Of a DNA stretch of 64,000 nt, positions 15,101 through 29,000 are shown piece by piece (position 1 is the stretch's first letter; every line of letters starts with the position of its first letter). The notes beneath the pieces are model-generated. The model was not told the origin of the DNA. It saw nothing but the letters and a program-made list of their open reading frames with translations, and did not search any database. The stretch is from Schistosoma haematobium. Lineage: Eukaryota > Platyhelminthes > Trematoda > Strigeidida > Schistosomatidae. The position numbers were made by a program, and so were the translations under genes. The stretch spans positions 58,565,591 to 58,629,590 of the forward strand of contig NC_067195.1 of NCBI RefSeq assembly GCF_000699445.3, written 5' to 3'.

Positions 15101-16969
15101 CATAACACGAAGTTCAGTACATGTTTGAACAGCTGGATCTTCAAGTAAAACTGAGGTGAACAAGTGTACTAAATCATAGTCTAAAAATATAAAAAGATAT
15201 AATTATGAAATTCAATGTGAAAACTGCAACAATTTATGTAGCTAGAAACCATTAGTACGATAAAAATTGTGTTAGTTGAGTATTAGTATGTTATCGTACA
15301 ATTTTTAAGGTGAACAATGTAAACTAGGCCTTAAATATCTTATGGCTCAATCTACACAGAACAATAGGTATTTTCTCTGACATTTCATAGAAACAATCTA
15401 GTAGGGTTAAAAGAAGATTAAATGATTAGGTGATTGTGTATGAGTGTGGAAGAGAGAGAAATAAATAAAGCACTGTTTGTATTCTATTATAGCACCAAAT
15501 TAAACAGATCTTTTTCTTTTAACGCTATAGACCAACAACTAAGAAAATCACGTAATCAGAATTCTGACTACTGATCAGCTCACTTGTATTGCCAATAGGA
15601 TAGATGAACAAAGTGTCAATTGACACACCGATTAATGAATAACAACCAAGATCTTAAAGCTTATTGGTCCCTGAGTACTTTACGACAATCAAGAGATGAA
15701 GAAAGAGAACAGATTGGCTTTCAATTGTACTCAATTCAGACATGGCTTAAAACCCATCCAATAATAGAAAGTAAAATCTACGCTGAACATCAGGATAATT
15801 ATGAAATTTCACTGACGGAATAGCTACGTCACAAGTGGATAGACACTGAGTAATATGCCCGTAATAAATTAACAGTATCCTAGGAAACGTGGACACATAA
15901 AAAGTTTCTGAATCACGAAAAAAAGCTTATAAGCAGGAGAATCCAAAAACAGTAATTTCAGTATTTAATAATTAAAAAAACAAAAATACAAACAATAACT
16001 TCAGGTAAGACAGTTCCGAAAGTTCAACTTTTTCAGTGCCGATCCCAATAAAATACAGACCGACCGTTGGTGCTACCTTGACGTGGTGATCAGGCTTGCT
16101 TATTATGATGAACCAATCGGCTTACACTGCCTGGAAAAGTCGTTCCTAAAAGGTCCGACCATGCCAGACAGGTCGGTTGAAGATCAGTGAGAAAAAGCAG
16201 TAGACTCAAGGTCCCAGAGAAAAGTCGTACTACTGACTAAACAGAGGTGTGACGGCAGTATTGTGTTTACCTCAGACAACCAACATAACAGCGATGCTGC
16301 CTTACCATAAAAGATTGATAAGGTTAGAAAACGTCGAACCTAAAAATGGACACTTAGCCTTCTCCCAAAGATATCCGTTTCGGTCCGCAAAGTTTCAACA
16401 AGTACGGAACTTTCATATACATAGTTCCCTTTATTATTGAGATAAATACCATTTCAACAGCTTTTGTCCAATCAATTATAAAAAGAAACTTGTCAAAACA
16501 TTATTTCACAGAACAAAAAGAATATGTACTGCCGATACAATAGAAGAGGAAGTTATGAATGTCAAAAAGTGTTTAAGGAATAACGGCTACCCAATGAAAT
16601 TTATTGAGAAATATGGAAAACGTGAAGATGAAATACCCAAAGAAACTACAACAAATAAAAAACATGTTTTTATTGAACTCAAATTCACAGGCGATAATGT
16701 CACAGGGTCAATCAATATGAGACTAAAAACTGCATTGACAAAAACATATCCTGCAGCTAAATTGATTGTCCTGTCCAAAACGACATGTTCTTTGACACAA
16801 TTAAAGGTCGACAGGTATCCCTTTCATGTTACCACCAACTATGTATACAAATTTACATGTATCTGCCTAAGCAGTTACATTGGTAGAACAGAAAGGAGAG
16901 CCTACTGAGATGATCAGGCCACGTGTTACGTATATTCCAGGATCTACGTTGCATATGAGGGACTGACTA

Positions 16970-17011
<42 letters not shown>

Positions 17012-20000
17012 AAGCAACCTACTATTCATTTCAAAAGGTTTCGGAGGTCCACCAAAAATATTTCATTTTCTCCACGTTCCAAAGCATTTGATAGGCATGG
17101 CAGAATAAGATGAGCTAATAATTTGTACATATCTTCTGTTGAAATTGGATTATACATTCCAAAAGCAATCGGACTGAATTCAGGCGAATTACTTCTATTC
17201 AAAAAGTTCAAACGGTTTTTCACAGTGGTGATAAAATGAAGGAATAATTGACGATGCCATGTAAGATCAGATTCAGAAATCAACTTAACTAATAAACAAC
17301 GTAGTGGATAAAGATCTGCCACATACCGTAGACGTGTTACACCGATTGTAATAACAAACAGTAGATCAAAATCATCTGGATGAGATCTTTAACAAAACAT
17401 AAAATACATCAAAACATAGATAGTAAACAATGAAAATATAAATAATAGTTACTTAAAAATAAATAATACCTAACTAAAAATGGATAAAATTCATGAACAC
17501 AATGGATATTTTTCTTGTAAAATGAAAACCCACTGATATGAAGACGTCATGGATTCCAAAATACCACATTGGTAAAACAACACTTTAATAGTATAAATTT
17601 CTGACAGATATCCCGATTGCAAACTACGCAAATTCCAAAAATAGCATCTGTTTATGTGTTTTTGGAGATGAAATCGAATTAAGAAATAGATGTTGAACAA
17701 AAAAATCACTACGTTTTCACAACCTCCTACGTTTGCACGTTCCATAAACTGAAGTCGCATATATTAAAATTAAAGTCTACACCGAGGTAGAAGGCAATAA
17801 GAAAAGATGAAAGCAAACACGTAGTGCATAACTGTAGCCTAATCTTGACATGAGATGAAGTTTTAAATATAAAAAGTGCCTATTAAAGTTATAAAGCAGA
17901 AGGAAATCATCTGAAGGAATAAAGAATAACGTAGATATTAATCAACGCAATAATGCAACACACTTACTTGAAACAGTCTAATAAACAATCCAATAAAAGT
18001 CTTGGTTCATCCCAATGAGCATGATCTGATGTACCTGAAGAGATTAATGAAGCAGGATCACAAGGTAAATTGTCTGTTCCAACTGGAATAGTTGATTTAC
18101 TTCCGGTGGGAATATTTATTCTACCAGATATATTTGATGAAATTGATTGATTCGTTTCAAACATATTTGTAGTACAATCATTTAATAATCCTTGATGTCC
18201 AATTGCATCTTTAGTCAAGGTGATTAAGGTTAGGTTAGATTGTCTTCGAACGAATAGATTTGACTGCCAATAAGCTAATAAAGATAAAACTAATGGATGA
18301 TATTTGGTTTCCCACACAACATTGGATTGATTTGATTTAATTCGTGAACTATTTTTAGGTATATCATTAGATGAAACATTATTGACAGTTAACCAATTTA
18401 AAGATATTTTATGAATTGTATGAACTGCACGAATTGCTAAATGTCTTGGACATGCAAATGTCAAAATAGTTCCAACTTGAGGTAAACATAACTGTCCATC
18501 TGAATCATCTAAAAGTGGAAACAATAGATATTAATAATAGTTGATGTTTCATATAATAATAAAAAAGGTTAATTTATCTTACAAACTAGTCGACAAACAT
18601 CAGTAGTGAAATTAAGAGAGAAACAGTAAACAAACTCGTAGTATCAATAAGAGGGTTGAGATTACAAGTTCCTAATTTCAAGATTTTAAAAAGGAGTGGA
18701 AAAGGTAACCAATTTGAATTAATCGATTTCGAATTTACACCAATATTCCTTTCTCACATATTTAAGTAGTAATTGTATGCTTGGATAGAAAATGTCTAAA
18801 ATTTAACTATTAGAGAATGGATTTATTTATTCCATAGCAATGTTAAAATAAACAGGATAAATGAATGAGGGGATTATTTTGTATGAAAAGGTAAGAGGTG
18901 ATTTTATTATTTGTATTAGACATAACAAAATAACTTTTCTAAATAGATTGTATACAAGTTATCTTTTATAAAAAGTTGACTCATGAAAATATTACTAATC
19001 ATTAACATTGTGTTTTAAAAACACATACTGGGTAATGGCCAATGTCGTATACGTCAGGTGCTGCTTAATACAGATCGGATTCTATTGGGTCTCTTGTCAA
19101 CTACATTCAAACACCAACTTATATGATCAATTACGCACTACAAGTGTATCATAGGCTTATTGACAACTCTACACGCGCGAAGCAAACCTAAGACCTTGGT
19201 ACTCGAGCACAAAGGCTTAACCTCTGGACCACTAAGCCGCTTTATTAGATCTTGATGAAATTCAATTACTAGGCAGAGATTTATGCATTTGGCTTCGAGT
19301 CACACGCTCTAAGTGTAAGGTCTAGTGATGTTATTAGGCTCCGCAAACAGAGATAAGTATTCAGAAACCCTACGCTTTAACTCCTTACTTATCGCTACAT
19401 AAAGCTCGTGACAGAGGTAGAACCTAATAGAAGAAGAATAGACATCCCAGAAACAATACAAATGTACGATTCTTAGGTTCATCATTACTTGCCATATATT
19501 TGATTGGTAAAAGACATCTATAATAAGACTGAATAAATAAATAAATAAGTATACCGAAAACAAATATTTGTTACTGTTCATTACATGGTGCCGTAAAATC
19601 ACGAAATTTAAATAAATCAAACATATTAATTTAACTTTAGATTACATTCATTTACAAACTATTGGTAAGAAATAAACAAACAAAAACCAGAAAATAAAGC
19701 TTTCACATCAAAGTAACATGAATTCACGTTTACGAAAACTAAAAGACATTCGGTATGGATGAAACATACGAAGAGATTACATTAGGACGAAATAAACAAA
19801 TAATTTATTTTTTTGATTGAGATCATGAACCGATTGATGTTAGACCATCGCAATTGAAAACCTGGAAGCACTGGACGGCCGTTTCGTCCTATTGTGAGAC
19901 TCCTCAGCAGTGCGCATCCACGATCCCGCTCCCTGCGAGGTTCGAACCCAGGGCCTTCGGTCTCGCGCGCGAACGCTTAACCAACTGGACCACTGAGCCG

Positions 20001-23000
20001 GCATCCAATGGTGATAGTTTCTAACATCAACTAATCCATGAAATTGCGCGACCAACTTCCGTTGTACTGAGGTAGATACCTGTCTCTACCCGACACGGAT
20101 TAGCTCCACTGGTCACGGCTTCTCACTAGAACTCCGAGAATTCCCTCACGAAGCTAGTCAATAGTGAGCACATGTTGATTACTAGTATAGGGGTTGTGGA
20201 GATTATTAAGTTTTGGATTGAGATCATGAACCGATTGATGTTAGACCATCACAATTGAAAATCTGGATTGGTTGATGTTAGAAACTATCACCATTGGATG
20301 CCGGCTCAGTGGTCCAGTTAATTAAGCGTTCGCGCGCGAGACCGAAGGCCCTGGGTTCGAATCTCGCAGGGAGCGGGATCGTGGATGCGCACTGCTGAGG
20401 AGTCCCACAATAGGACGAAACGGCTGTCCAGTGCTTCCAGGCTTTCAATTGTGATGGTCTAACATCAATCGGTTCATGATCTCAATCAAAAACTTAATCA
20501 TCTCCACAACCCCTATACTAGTAAATAATTTATTATTTCATATTAATTCCCAAAAAAATTTCTGTTATATTACCACATTAATGCATATTTATAAAGATAA
20601 TGAACAGGAAAAAGAATACATTTATTAACATGATAAATAAATAGATAAATACAATAATTACTTTTTGATCACTAATTTCATCGGGTTGAATAAGATCCAT
20701 AAGTATATGATAATTTGTTCTTAAATAATCCACTATAGGTTGACCTTGTGAACAACTAAGAGCAAACTTTAAATAAAATGGATTATTATATATTTATGTA
20801 AAGAAAGAAATGTATAAAAAAGAATGATAAATTAAACTACCAAGATACATGGAAATGTATTCAATGACTAATTGGTTTAATAATAAAAATAAAAATATAA
20901 CGGTAAATACCTTACAAAGAGTATTTACTGAGTGGGATTCGAACTAAAATCGAATAAAAATAAGCAGAAATTTCGATTTATGATATTTACAGTTCAGTGA
21001 TTAATGGTGTATATAAGTATTGTAGAAATCAAATGGTGGAGCACATAAGTGATCGAAACTATTATGAAGCTCATCATCAACTTGTGGAAAAAAACTTTTG
21101 TAAGTGATAAAAAGATTTATTGGCTTTTAGTAACATCATCGAGTATCTAGAAGTTCTGTTGATATGATGTTACTGCGAATCTCAAAAACATTTTGACACA
21201 TTAAACAATATACTATCATTACAAGTTAGCATACATTGATACTTGAGACTCATTATAACAAATTATTATTTAAGCACACAACACTTTTGTACACAGAAGC
21301 ATTAGTCAGTCAGTCATCTGCAACGTAGGACCAGACACATATATGTATCGGTCCAAACTGCCATACCTCATTAGCACAAGATGAACACCAAATTCATCGA
21401 GACAGCTAATTCAATAGTATTAAAAAAACTGATTTCATATAAAAATATGGTACAGGAAGAAAGAATTGGTCTGTAGAAGGAAAGGTATAAAGTAATTTCA
21501 ATCTCATGGGTTAAGGGAAGACAGCAAGTGTATACATCTACGGCATTATGATCGATTCTGAGCCATGTCACACAGAGTCTCCAACCATTGGTTACGATAG
21601 TCGCGCAGACCAAAATCAAGTAGTCCGTATATATTAATATGGCTCACACCAGACGTTAGTGACTTTATGGACTGATGCCACGTACGAAAATACTATAAAA
21701 TAACATTATCACGCATATTCATCTAACGATAATATGTGTTTTTCATCTAACCGTTAGCGAGTCAGAGTCTAGATAAACGTGTCAGTTACCGGTAGGTTCA
21801 AAGCACAATTCAACAGCTTGTTACAATTACCTTTCTGTTCAAAAAATACCACTAGCAAACAAGACACCAAAAGCGTAATAAGCCAACTAATAGTACCAAA
21901 TGGATAAAAAGTTAAAAAGACGTTAGTAACGAAATAATGATAAACTAAACCACATATACAATACTAATATAAATAATTACCAAGAATATTCTATTTGCAT
22001 GTGAATTATAAGGCCATCGCGAACCAGTTAGTAGGAGAGCACATGTTTCAGCTGGATAACGAGATAGGAAACGTGTTAAAGGTAAACGTAAAGGACTAGT
22101 AGGTTCAATGTTCAATAAACGTTCAGCGTTGACTACAGACTCAATCAAAAGCGAAACATATTTTGAAGTTGCCAAAGGAATCAGATGAAATAAATCCAAC
22201 AATGATGTACATAATTCCAAATTCTGTAATTTAAAGAGGAAAAATAACGAAGGCTGAAGTAGAATAATTCAATTATCTTTAAAAGATCAAGTGTATAGCT
22301 TTGATATTACTTGGAAACGGAAACCTAGTTATGGGACGTAATCAATTATTGAAGCCATGATGGTAACAACAACAGCAGGCAATCAAGTAATTAATATTTT
22401 AAGAACTAATATCTATTTCAATTTCCAGAAAATACTCAAATATTGTTGGCCTCAGTTGCATCCTAAAGTTCCTCTAATGACCAGAACAACTATGCGCTTT
22501 ACACAAGGTGCAAAAGACATTTTCATGCAATTGAAAATGAAATAAACTCAATTTAATCTTTATCTTTTTATGACTATATAGGCTTCACAAATTTCTCTTA
22601 AATAGGTTGTTCAAGTCGTTTCAGTATCTGAAAAAGCACTACTAAGGTCACTACCACTCATCTAACAGTCACAAACCTTAAATAACACTACTAGTAACTT
22701 TATAATTCATCAAACAGTTATTATTTGACTGTAAAGTATAACTGTAGTAAAGAGATTATTTCCATTATTTAAACACTGACATGAGCAAAAACCGAGAACT
22801 AAAGTTTGGTAAATGAATTCATATATTTTCATCATTAATTATTGAATACTATTTTTATTACTTTCCTAAACTATTTTTAGGTGAATTAAAAACCGAGCAT
22901 CTAACTCCTTTCTATATAATGTAAACATTAAACAGATAAATAAGAAAATTTATAGACACAAAAGTCTACACGAGACATTCATTACTCACAGATGAAGTGA

Positions 23001-26000
23001 ATGTGGAGATTGATGCAGAGTTTTGTTTGTTAACTGCAGCTTCCAAAGATGTGTTTAAATGTGACTAGAAATAAAAGAGCAAAATATAGCTAATGTACAA
23101 AAAAATTACAAAACTAGACAAACAAGAATCATAGGAAATTAAATCGTTTTAAGAAAAGAGAAAGCTACAATAACGTAAAGTTTTGCGTAGGTTTAATCCT
23201 TTACATTTTGCAATATTTTAAGTGAATTGAATCAGGTTAAAGATAACCCTATTTGACATGTTTTTACTCTTTTTATGGAATGAGCTAAATACAGACTACT
23301 TACATTAATGAGTGGGAGACCAAGTAGTCATTACGCGATCATTAATTTTCCTTAGACAAGAAAGACATACTTAACTTTACTAGTGGATCCAAAAGACATG
23401 AGCACAACATCAACTAGTGCGAAGAATTAAAATATTAATAAATTTACTGACCGGCATGAAAATCTCAATAGAAACTACACAAATTCTTTGAGGAATAAAG
23501 TTTAAGAAGAAAATAGAAAGTATTGGATGTCTACATATAAATGTATTGGCGGGGCTCATGGTTCTATGCTGGGCGGGAATAACAATATAAATGTATTGAG
23601 TTATCGTTTAAAATAACAGCAAGAGGAGATTTTACTAATTTTGATTACTGAAAAATAGAAAATTAAAACTGTTAACCATATGATAGTGAAGCACAATATG
23701 GAATTTATTCTAAAGACTGAAGTATTGTCAATTTGTATGGAATAAACTAGAAGTATAAGTTACTTCAGTACACCAAAACAATTCAAGAAAAATAATTCAA
23801 TTTTCCTACATGCATCACATTTGTAAATATTTGTGTAATTAGTTGTAGACTACAGTTTTAGTATAATAAGTGATAACAAATTATTTATTTGTACAGATTG
23901 AAGATCAGATATGGTAGATGATTTGAGCTTACGGTTACTAATCAAAACTCAACTTCAATGAATAATCAATATAGTTGGGATTTGTGATAATGTATTTTCT
24001 TTACCATTGAAGGACTAGATTTTGAATGTATTCTTTTGAGAAGAAAAACTTAATTCGAATTTCTATTTCAAATTTATCAGTTAAAGTATGCCAAATTTTA
24101 TTTTTGATTCTCTTCCATATAAACTGTTCACAACTTATACAAAAAAGTTTAAATAAAATAATTTTTTCTACTGGGATTAATATTTAGAATAGTATATGTA
24201 CCGCCGAAGCGAGCGGCGGCCTATGCTCCTCTACGAGGGGTGACAGGTGTAAGTAAGTAAAGGATTAGTGATATTGCATAGTTCAAAATGGTCACAGTCA
24301 ATATATACATGCATTATGATTACAGAATGATATGAAAAGTTGACATGATATTTTTAGAATTATTAACTTACATAAATTGCATCACATAGTCTTTCACTAA
24401 GTGTACTCGGAAATAATTGAGCACAATAAGCTAATTGTCGAACTGTATGAATACATCGTATAGAATTTTGTCGAATATTTTGCACAATCTGTTTCATATT
24501 AGCATGTCTTAATTCAATATCAATAGATGTTTTACTGATAAATTCTCGAAGACACGAAAAAGCTGTTTCGTGAATATATTCATTCTTACAAGACATACCT
24601 GTAATATGCAATTAAAATAAATTTAGTATATAATGCAAGAACAAGAGAAAAGATGATGTCAGATCAGTCAGGTCAGCAACAATGTAGAACTTCGTATGTA
24701 CGTACATCAGTTCGGAAGTGTTATATATACGAATTGACCGAGTATTGATCAATATCATGTTCACCTACTTCTTAGTCCTAGTTGAATTTTACTAATAATG
24801 TTATAATGTACTCACTACTCTAAGTGAGTTGACATGTATTGCACTAGATTTTGATATTAAGTGCTTCAAGATGATCAACGGAAAACTCTGAGCCTACGTT
24901 TTATCCCAGATGCTAATCCTTAGGAATAGCGAGTGGTCTACAAAATTGGTTTTGTTCGGTTAGTTCTAATATCTAATGGTACATATTTTTGTCAATATTT
25001 GTATATAAGCAGATTATTTTCTGGGTATCTGTTTGGTTGCTTAATTGGCGATAGAGCTTACACCAATAACCCAGTCTTATGAATAGTTACTAGTCAGCCA
25101 TATAGTATTATTCCATAATATTCATCGATTAGTGTTTTATTCATTTATTTTACCAATCCAAAATCAATTCAAATCATCCAAATGTAATTAATAGCTCAAG
25201 CAATGTACATCACCATTAATATAAAATGAATTTATGCTTGACAGGACAAAAAGCGCAAATCACCCAATTGAATGTCTATAACAAACACTGATAAGTGTTC
25301 CGTTCAAAATACAACTACAGAAACATCCTACTATGAAGACTAGTTTTGCTCGACACAGATTATCAAATGTATAAGAGATAAATATTAAAAAACCTATCGA
25401 TATGACAAGCTTGCCTTGATGAAACATTGACTATCAACGAAATAGCCAATTGATTTACCAATGATATAATTTTCAGTAATCATGTTGTCCCATTCTGATG
25501 ATCTATCGATATTTTGTTTAGTTCTTAATACTAAAGAAACAATTTGAATAAATTTTCAATCTTTTTACATGAAAACTTATCAATTTGCCAAATAAAATTA
25601 ACAAAACATGTCAAGTTGTTTTTAAAAAACCACAATTGTGTATGAAAGCAGTGAATGGTACGAATAATAAACTGTATACTAACCTTTAAATAGTGCTGTT
25701 AGATTTCTTGCTTTTTGTGTATCTAAATACCATGTGACAGATAATACTTGACAAGCAGCTACTCGAAGATTAATTAATCTCATACAATTACTAGAAAGTG
25801 GTATTACAGTTCTAGAGTTGAACGGTGTAAACTTGGAATATGAATAAGTTCCGTTGAATGTACCTTTTTCTTGATCAGAATTTATTGATGAATTATTTTT
25901 GACACTGGTGTTTACCGCTCTACTACCAGCAGCTATGGTGTTGGTAGTTGTAGAATTATTAGTACTAGCAGAGAAATCATGATTCAACTCAAATTGAGTA

Positions 26001-29000
26001 AGAAGTGAACGTACATCGGATAGAAAGATACAATCATCTCGTTTTGAAAGATCATAACGTAGAAGTCCTACTCCATCATCGTTATTATCTATGTCAAAGT
26101 CAAAAAGCTTAGAGCTATCTGAAACTTTAGATGGATGTTTTAATTTCTCTGACTGACCAAAGAAATAGTTTGCTTCCTAAAAGAAAACGAAGAATACTGT
26201 AGTTGGCAAATAATTGTGTGCAAACTTATAACTGCTACAGTATTATGTTTCTAAATTCCAGTTGAAAATATGTGGCTTTAAGGGGTAGCCAGATGTTCTA
26301 AAATATAATTTACAGATTCGAATCTTGCTCTACCTACTAAGTCTGAACAGTAGAGTAAAGTTTATATATTTTATATAATCAATAATGACTTAAGACCTAA
26401 TGTACAAACACTGAATATCAGACTGAACTGTCTCGGTAGGCGCAGACCACTAGGTTATGGTCAAGTGATTATCGTAACTAATGGCTGAAGTGATTGGTTA
26501 ACATACCTTAGAATCCATCGCAATAGCGCAGATGAATTTACTCTATGTTATCCCTTCGACTATAGGTTTTAAGACTATTTTTATATTCTACACATTCTTT
26601 CTTTCGAATCCTGTTATGTACAACAACTGACACCGTTACTACTTCTACTACTCCGACATTTGTCTTGATAATTACATCTTGCTGTGCTGATATGGTTTAG
26701 CAATTAGAACCCATTTATGCACGTTGCATATAACTGATTGAAACAAACAAAATCCTGATGATCATCCAGTTTTAGATGAATATACGAGACAGTTTACAAG
26801 AAAGACGTGAGGAATCTTATAATTTCTGCGTGGTCGCGCACATACTCATTTTGCATTCCACACTTAAGTAACAGTTGTAAGGCACCACTCTATATGGGTC
26901 AATTCAAGATTATCTGCTGAAATTACATAACAAAAAAAAACTTATAACTAATAATTAACATTGAAAAGCCAGAGAATGTTAACTACTAAAATACAGAAGT
27001 TGATTTACACTGCATTATATAAGGAATAGTGCTAATAACAATGAAAGCATATTTACACAATTAGTAGAGTTAGATTTGACATACCAGTACAGCTAATTGA
27101 GTTGAAATAGGTAAATCCAGTAGACGATTGGGTTGTTTCGGAGGTAAAACATGTCCAATACGTTTATACCAATGTGGCGCTAACAACTTACATAATGGTT
27201 GTTCAATTGTATAAGAAAGTAATCTCAAAAGACAACGTGCTTCGGTTCGAACAGAATCAGTTTCACTCAAAAGTGAATCTAATAATTCTACGATAACTGC
27301 ATCCAATAAAGTTGTCTAAAGTGTAAATAATAGTAATAATTGTAACATGAAATACAATATTCCGAGGAAATTAACTAAGAAAAATTACTTCATTAAAAAT
27401 ATTTCATTGTAATACAGATTAAAAATGTTGGAGCCAAAAGTTGAGATTAAACTATATAGTACATAGCTTATCATCCATACATTAAAAGAATACTCAATTT
27501 GAATGGCAATTAATAACTTTTAGCTAATCTATATTAATCTGTGTGAAATCTCTTCTTATCAATCAACTCTTACCAGAGACGATGAGAACTTTGGAGTGAA
27601 CTCTTTTTCATTGACTTGATTATCAATTTCCATTGATTCAACAACTACATTGGTTGATGCTTCATTATTTGATGATTCTGAAGTTGCGTTAGCTGCACTA
27701 CGACCACGTCTAACTTGAACTGTACGACGTTGTGAAGTTGTTGAAGAGCGTTTACGTGTAGATATTGGAGTGGATTTGCCTGATTTCACATCTTCCTCTT
27801 CAACAACAGTCGAGTGTGAAAAGTGATTAGTTTCATTTGAATCTTTTAAACTTATGAAAACCATGCTAATAATTATACGCGCGCAGTCACGAGCCATCAT
27901 TAGAGCTCCTTGATTCATTTGATTTGATAAGCTATGAATGCAATAAAGTAGGCCACGTAGCAAACTGATGAGATTTGAACAGAACCATGAAGGATGAATG
28001 AAACGAGCAAGACAAAGAATAGAAGCACAAGCACCCCATTTAACGTACCTGTAAAAAGAGAAAAAGTTGGACAACTGACCCATAAGATAAAGTATTACTT
28101 CAAATTTACAATATATGTAGACTTCATATGTATGTTATTGATAACACTAATGCATCATAAAACAGAGTTTTCCCACTAAATAGTAAACAGGAACAAAAAA
28201 ACACTTGGATACAAATAATAATAAAAAGAGGTTGAATAAAAGAATTACCAAGCCGGATGATATAACATATCAACAATAACATGTCCAATATGCTGGAAAA
28301 TTTGTAGATTTGCAACAGCTTTTTAATCGTCTCTGTAGTAAAATGATCACTATTTTCTCGAGATGTTGTAGTAACAGCGGATAATATAGCAAATGCTGTG
28401 TTATGTATAATTTCTAGAAATATGCACATATTTCGAGTAAGTTGTTTCGCTTCATGACCCATAACAAACATGATAGAATCAATAATTATATTCGGATTTA
28501 AACGTGAAGATGAGTTATTTGGAAGAAATTCTTGATTCGATGATTGAGGTTCTTTGACAGTAGGAGTAATTGTATCAGGGTCTTGGCTTATACTAAATAT
28601 TTCTAGCTGAAAATCAATAAAACCCAGGAAATAATTAGTACAAAGACAACAGACAAAACAACAATGCAATGAGCACTATAACCAAGTTCACATAACTCAA
28701 TGAAGACAAAATTTAAGGAACAGAGTTGAATAGTGGCTAGCTGTGGAGTCCATGACGCATGGTTTGTCCTGTTTAGGACTTGTTAGGCGGATATATCTGC
28801 ACTTCAATGTTGATGGTCACGCAGGGATTCTAACCCAGCACTAATTACTTCAAACGCCCAACACTTGAGTGACCAATTGTGGACCATAACATTAACGGGA
28901 AGATCTAAACAAGCAATACAATGAATTTAAAGACCATAGTTTTAAGGGGCAGTGAAGAATTTCCCCTTACTGGGTAGTCTGGAATTTAGTGATTTAAACG

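Noticed and set aside
9860..20380. tRNA genes at about 9.87, 10.21, 19.95 and 20.32 kb
   Set aside because: tRNA-like A and B boxes are the heads of hammerhead SINEs; no complete cloverleaf.
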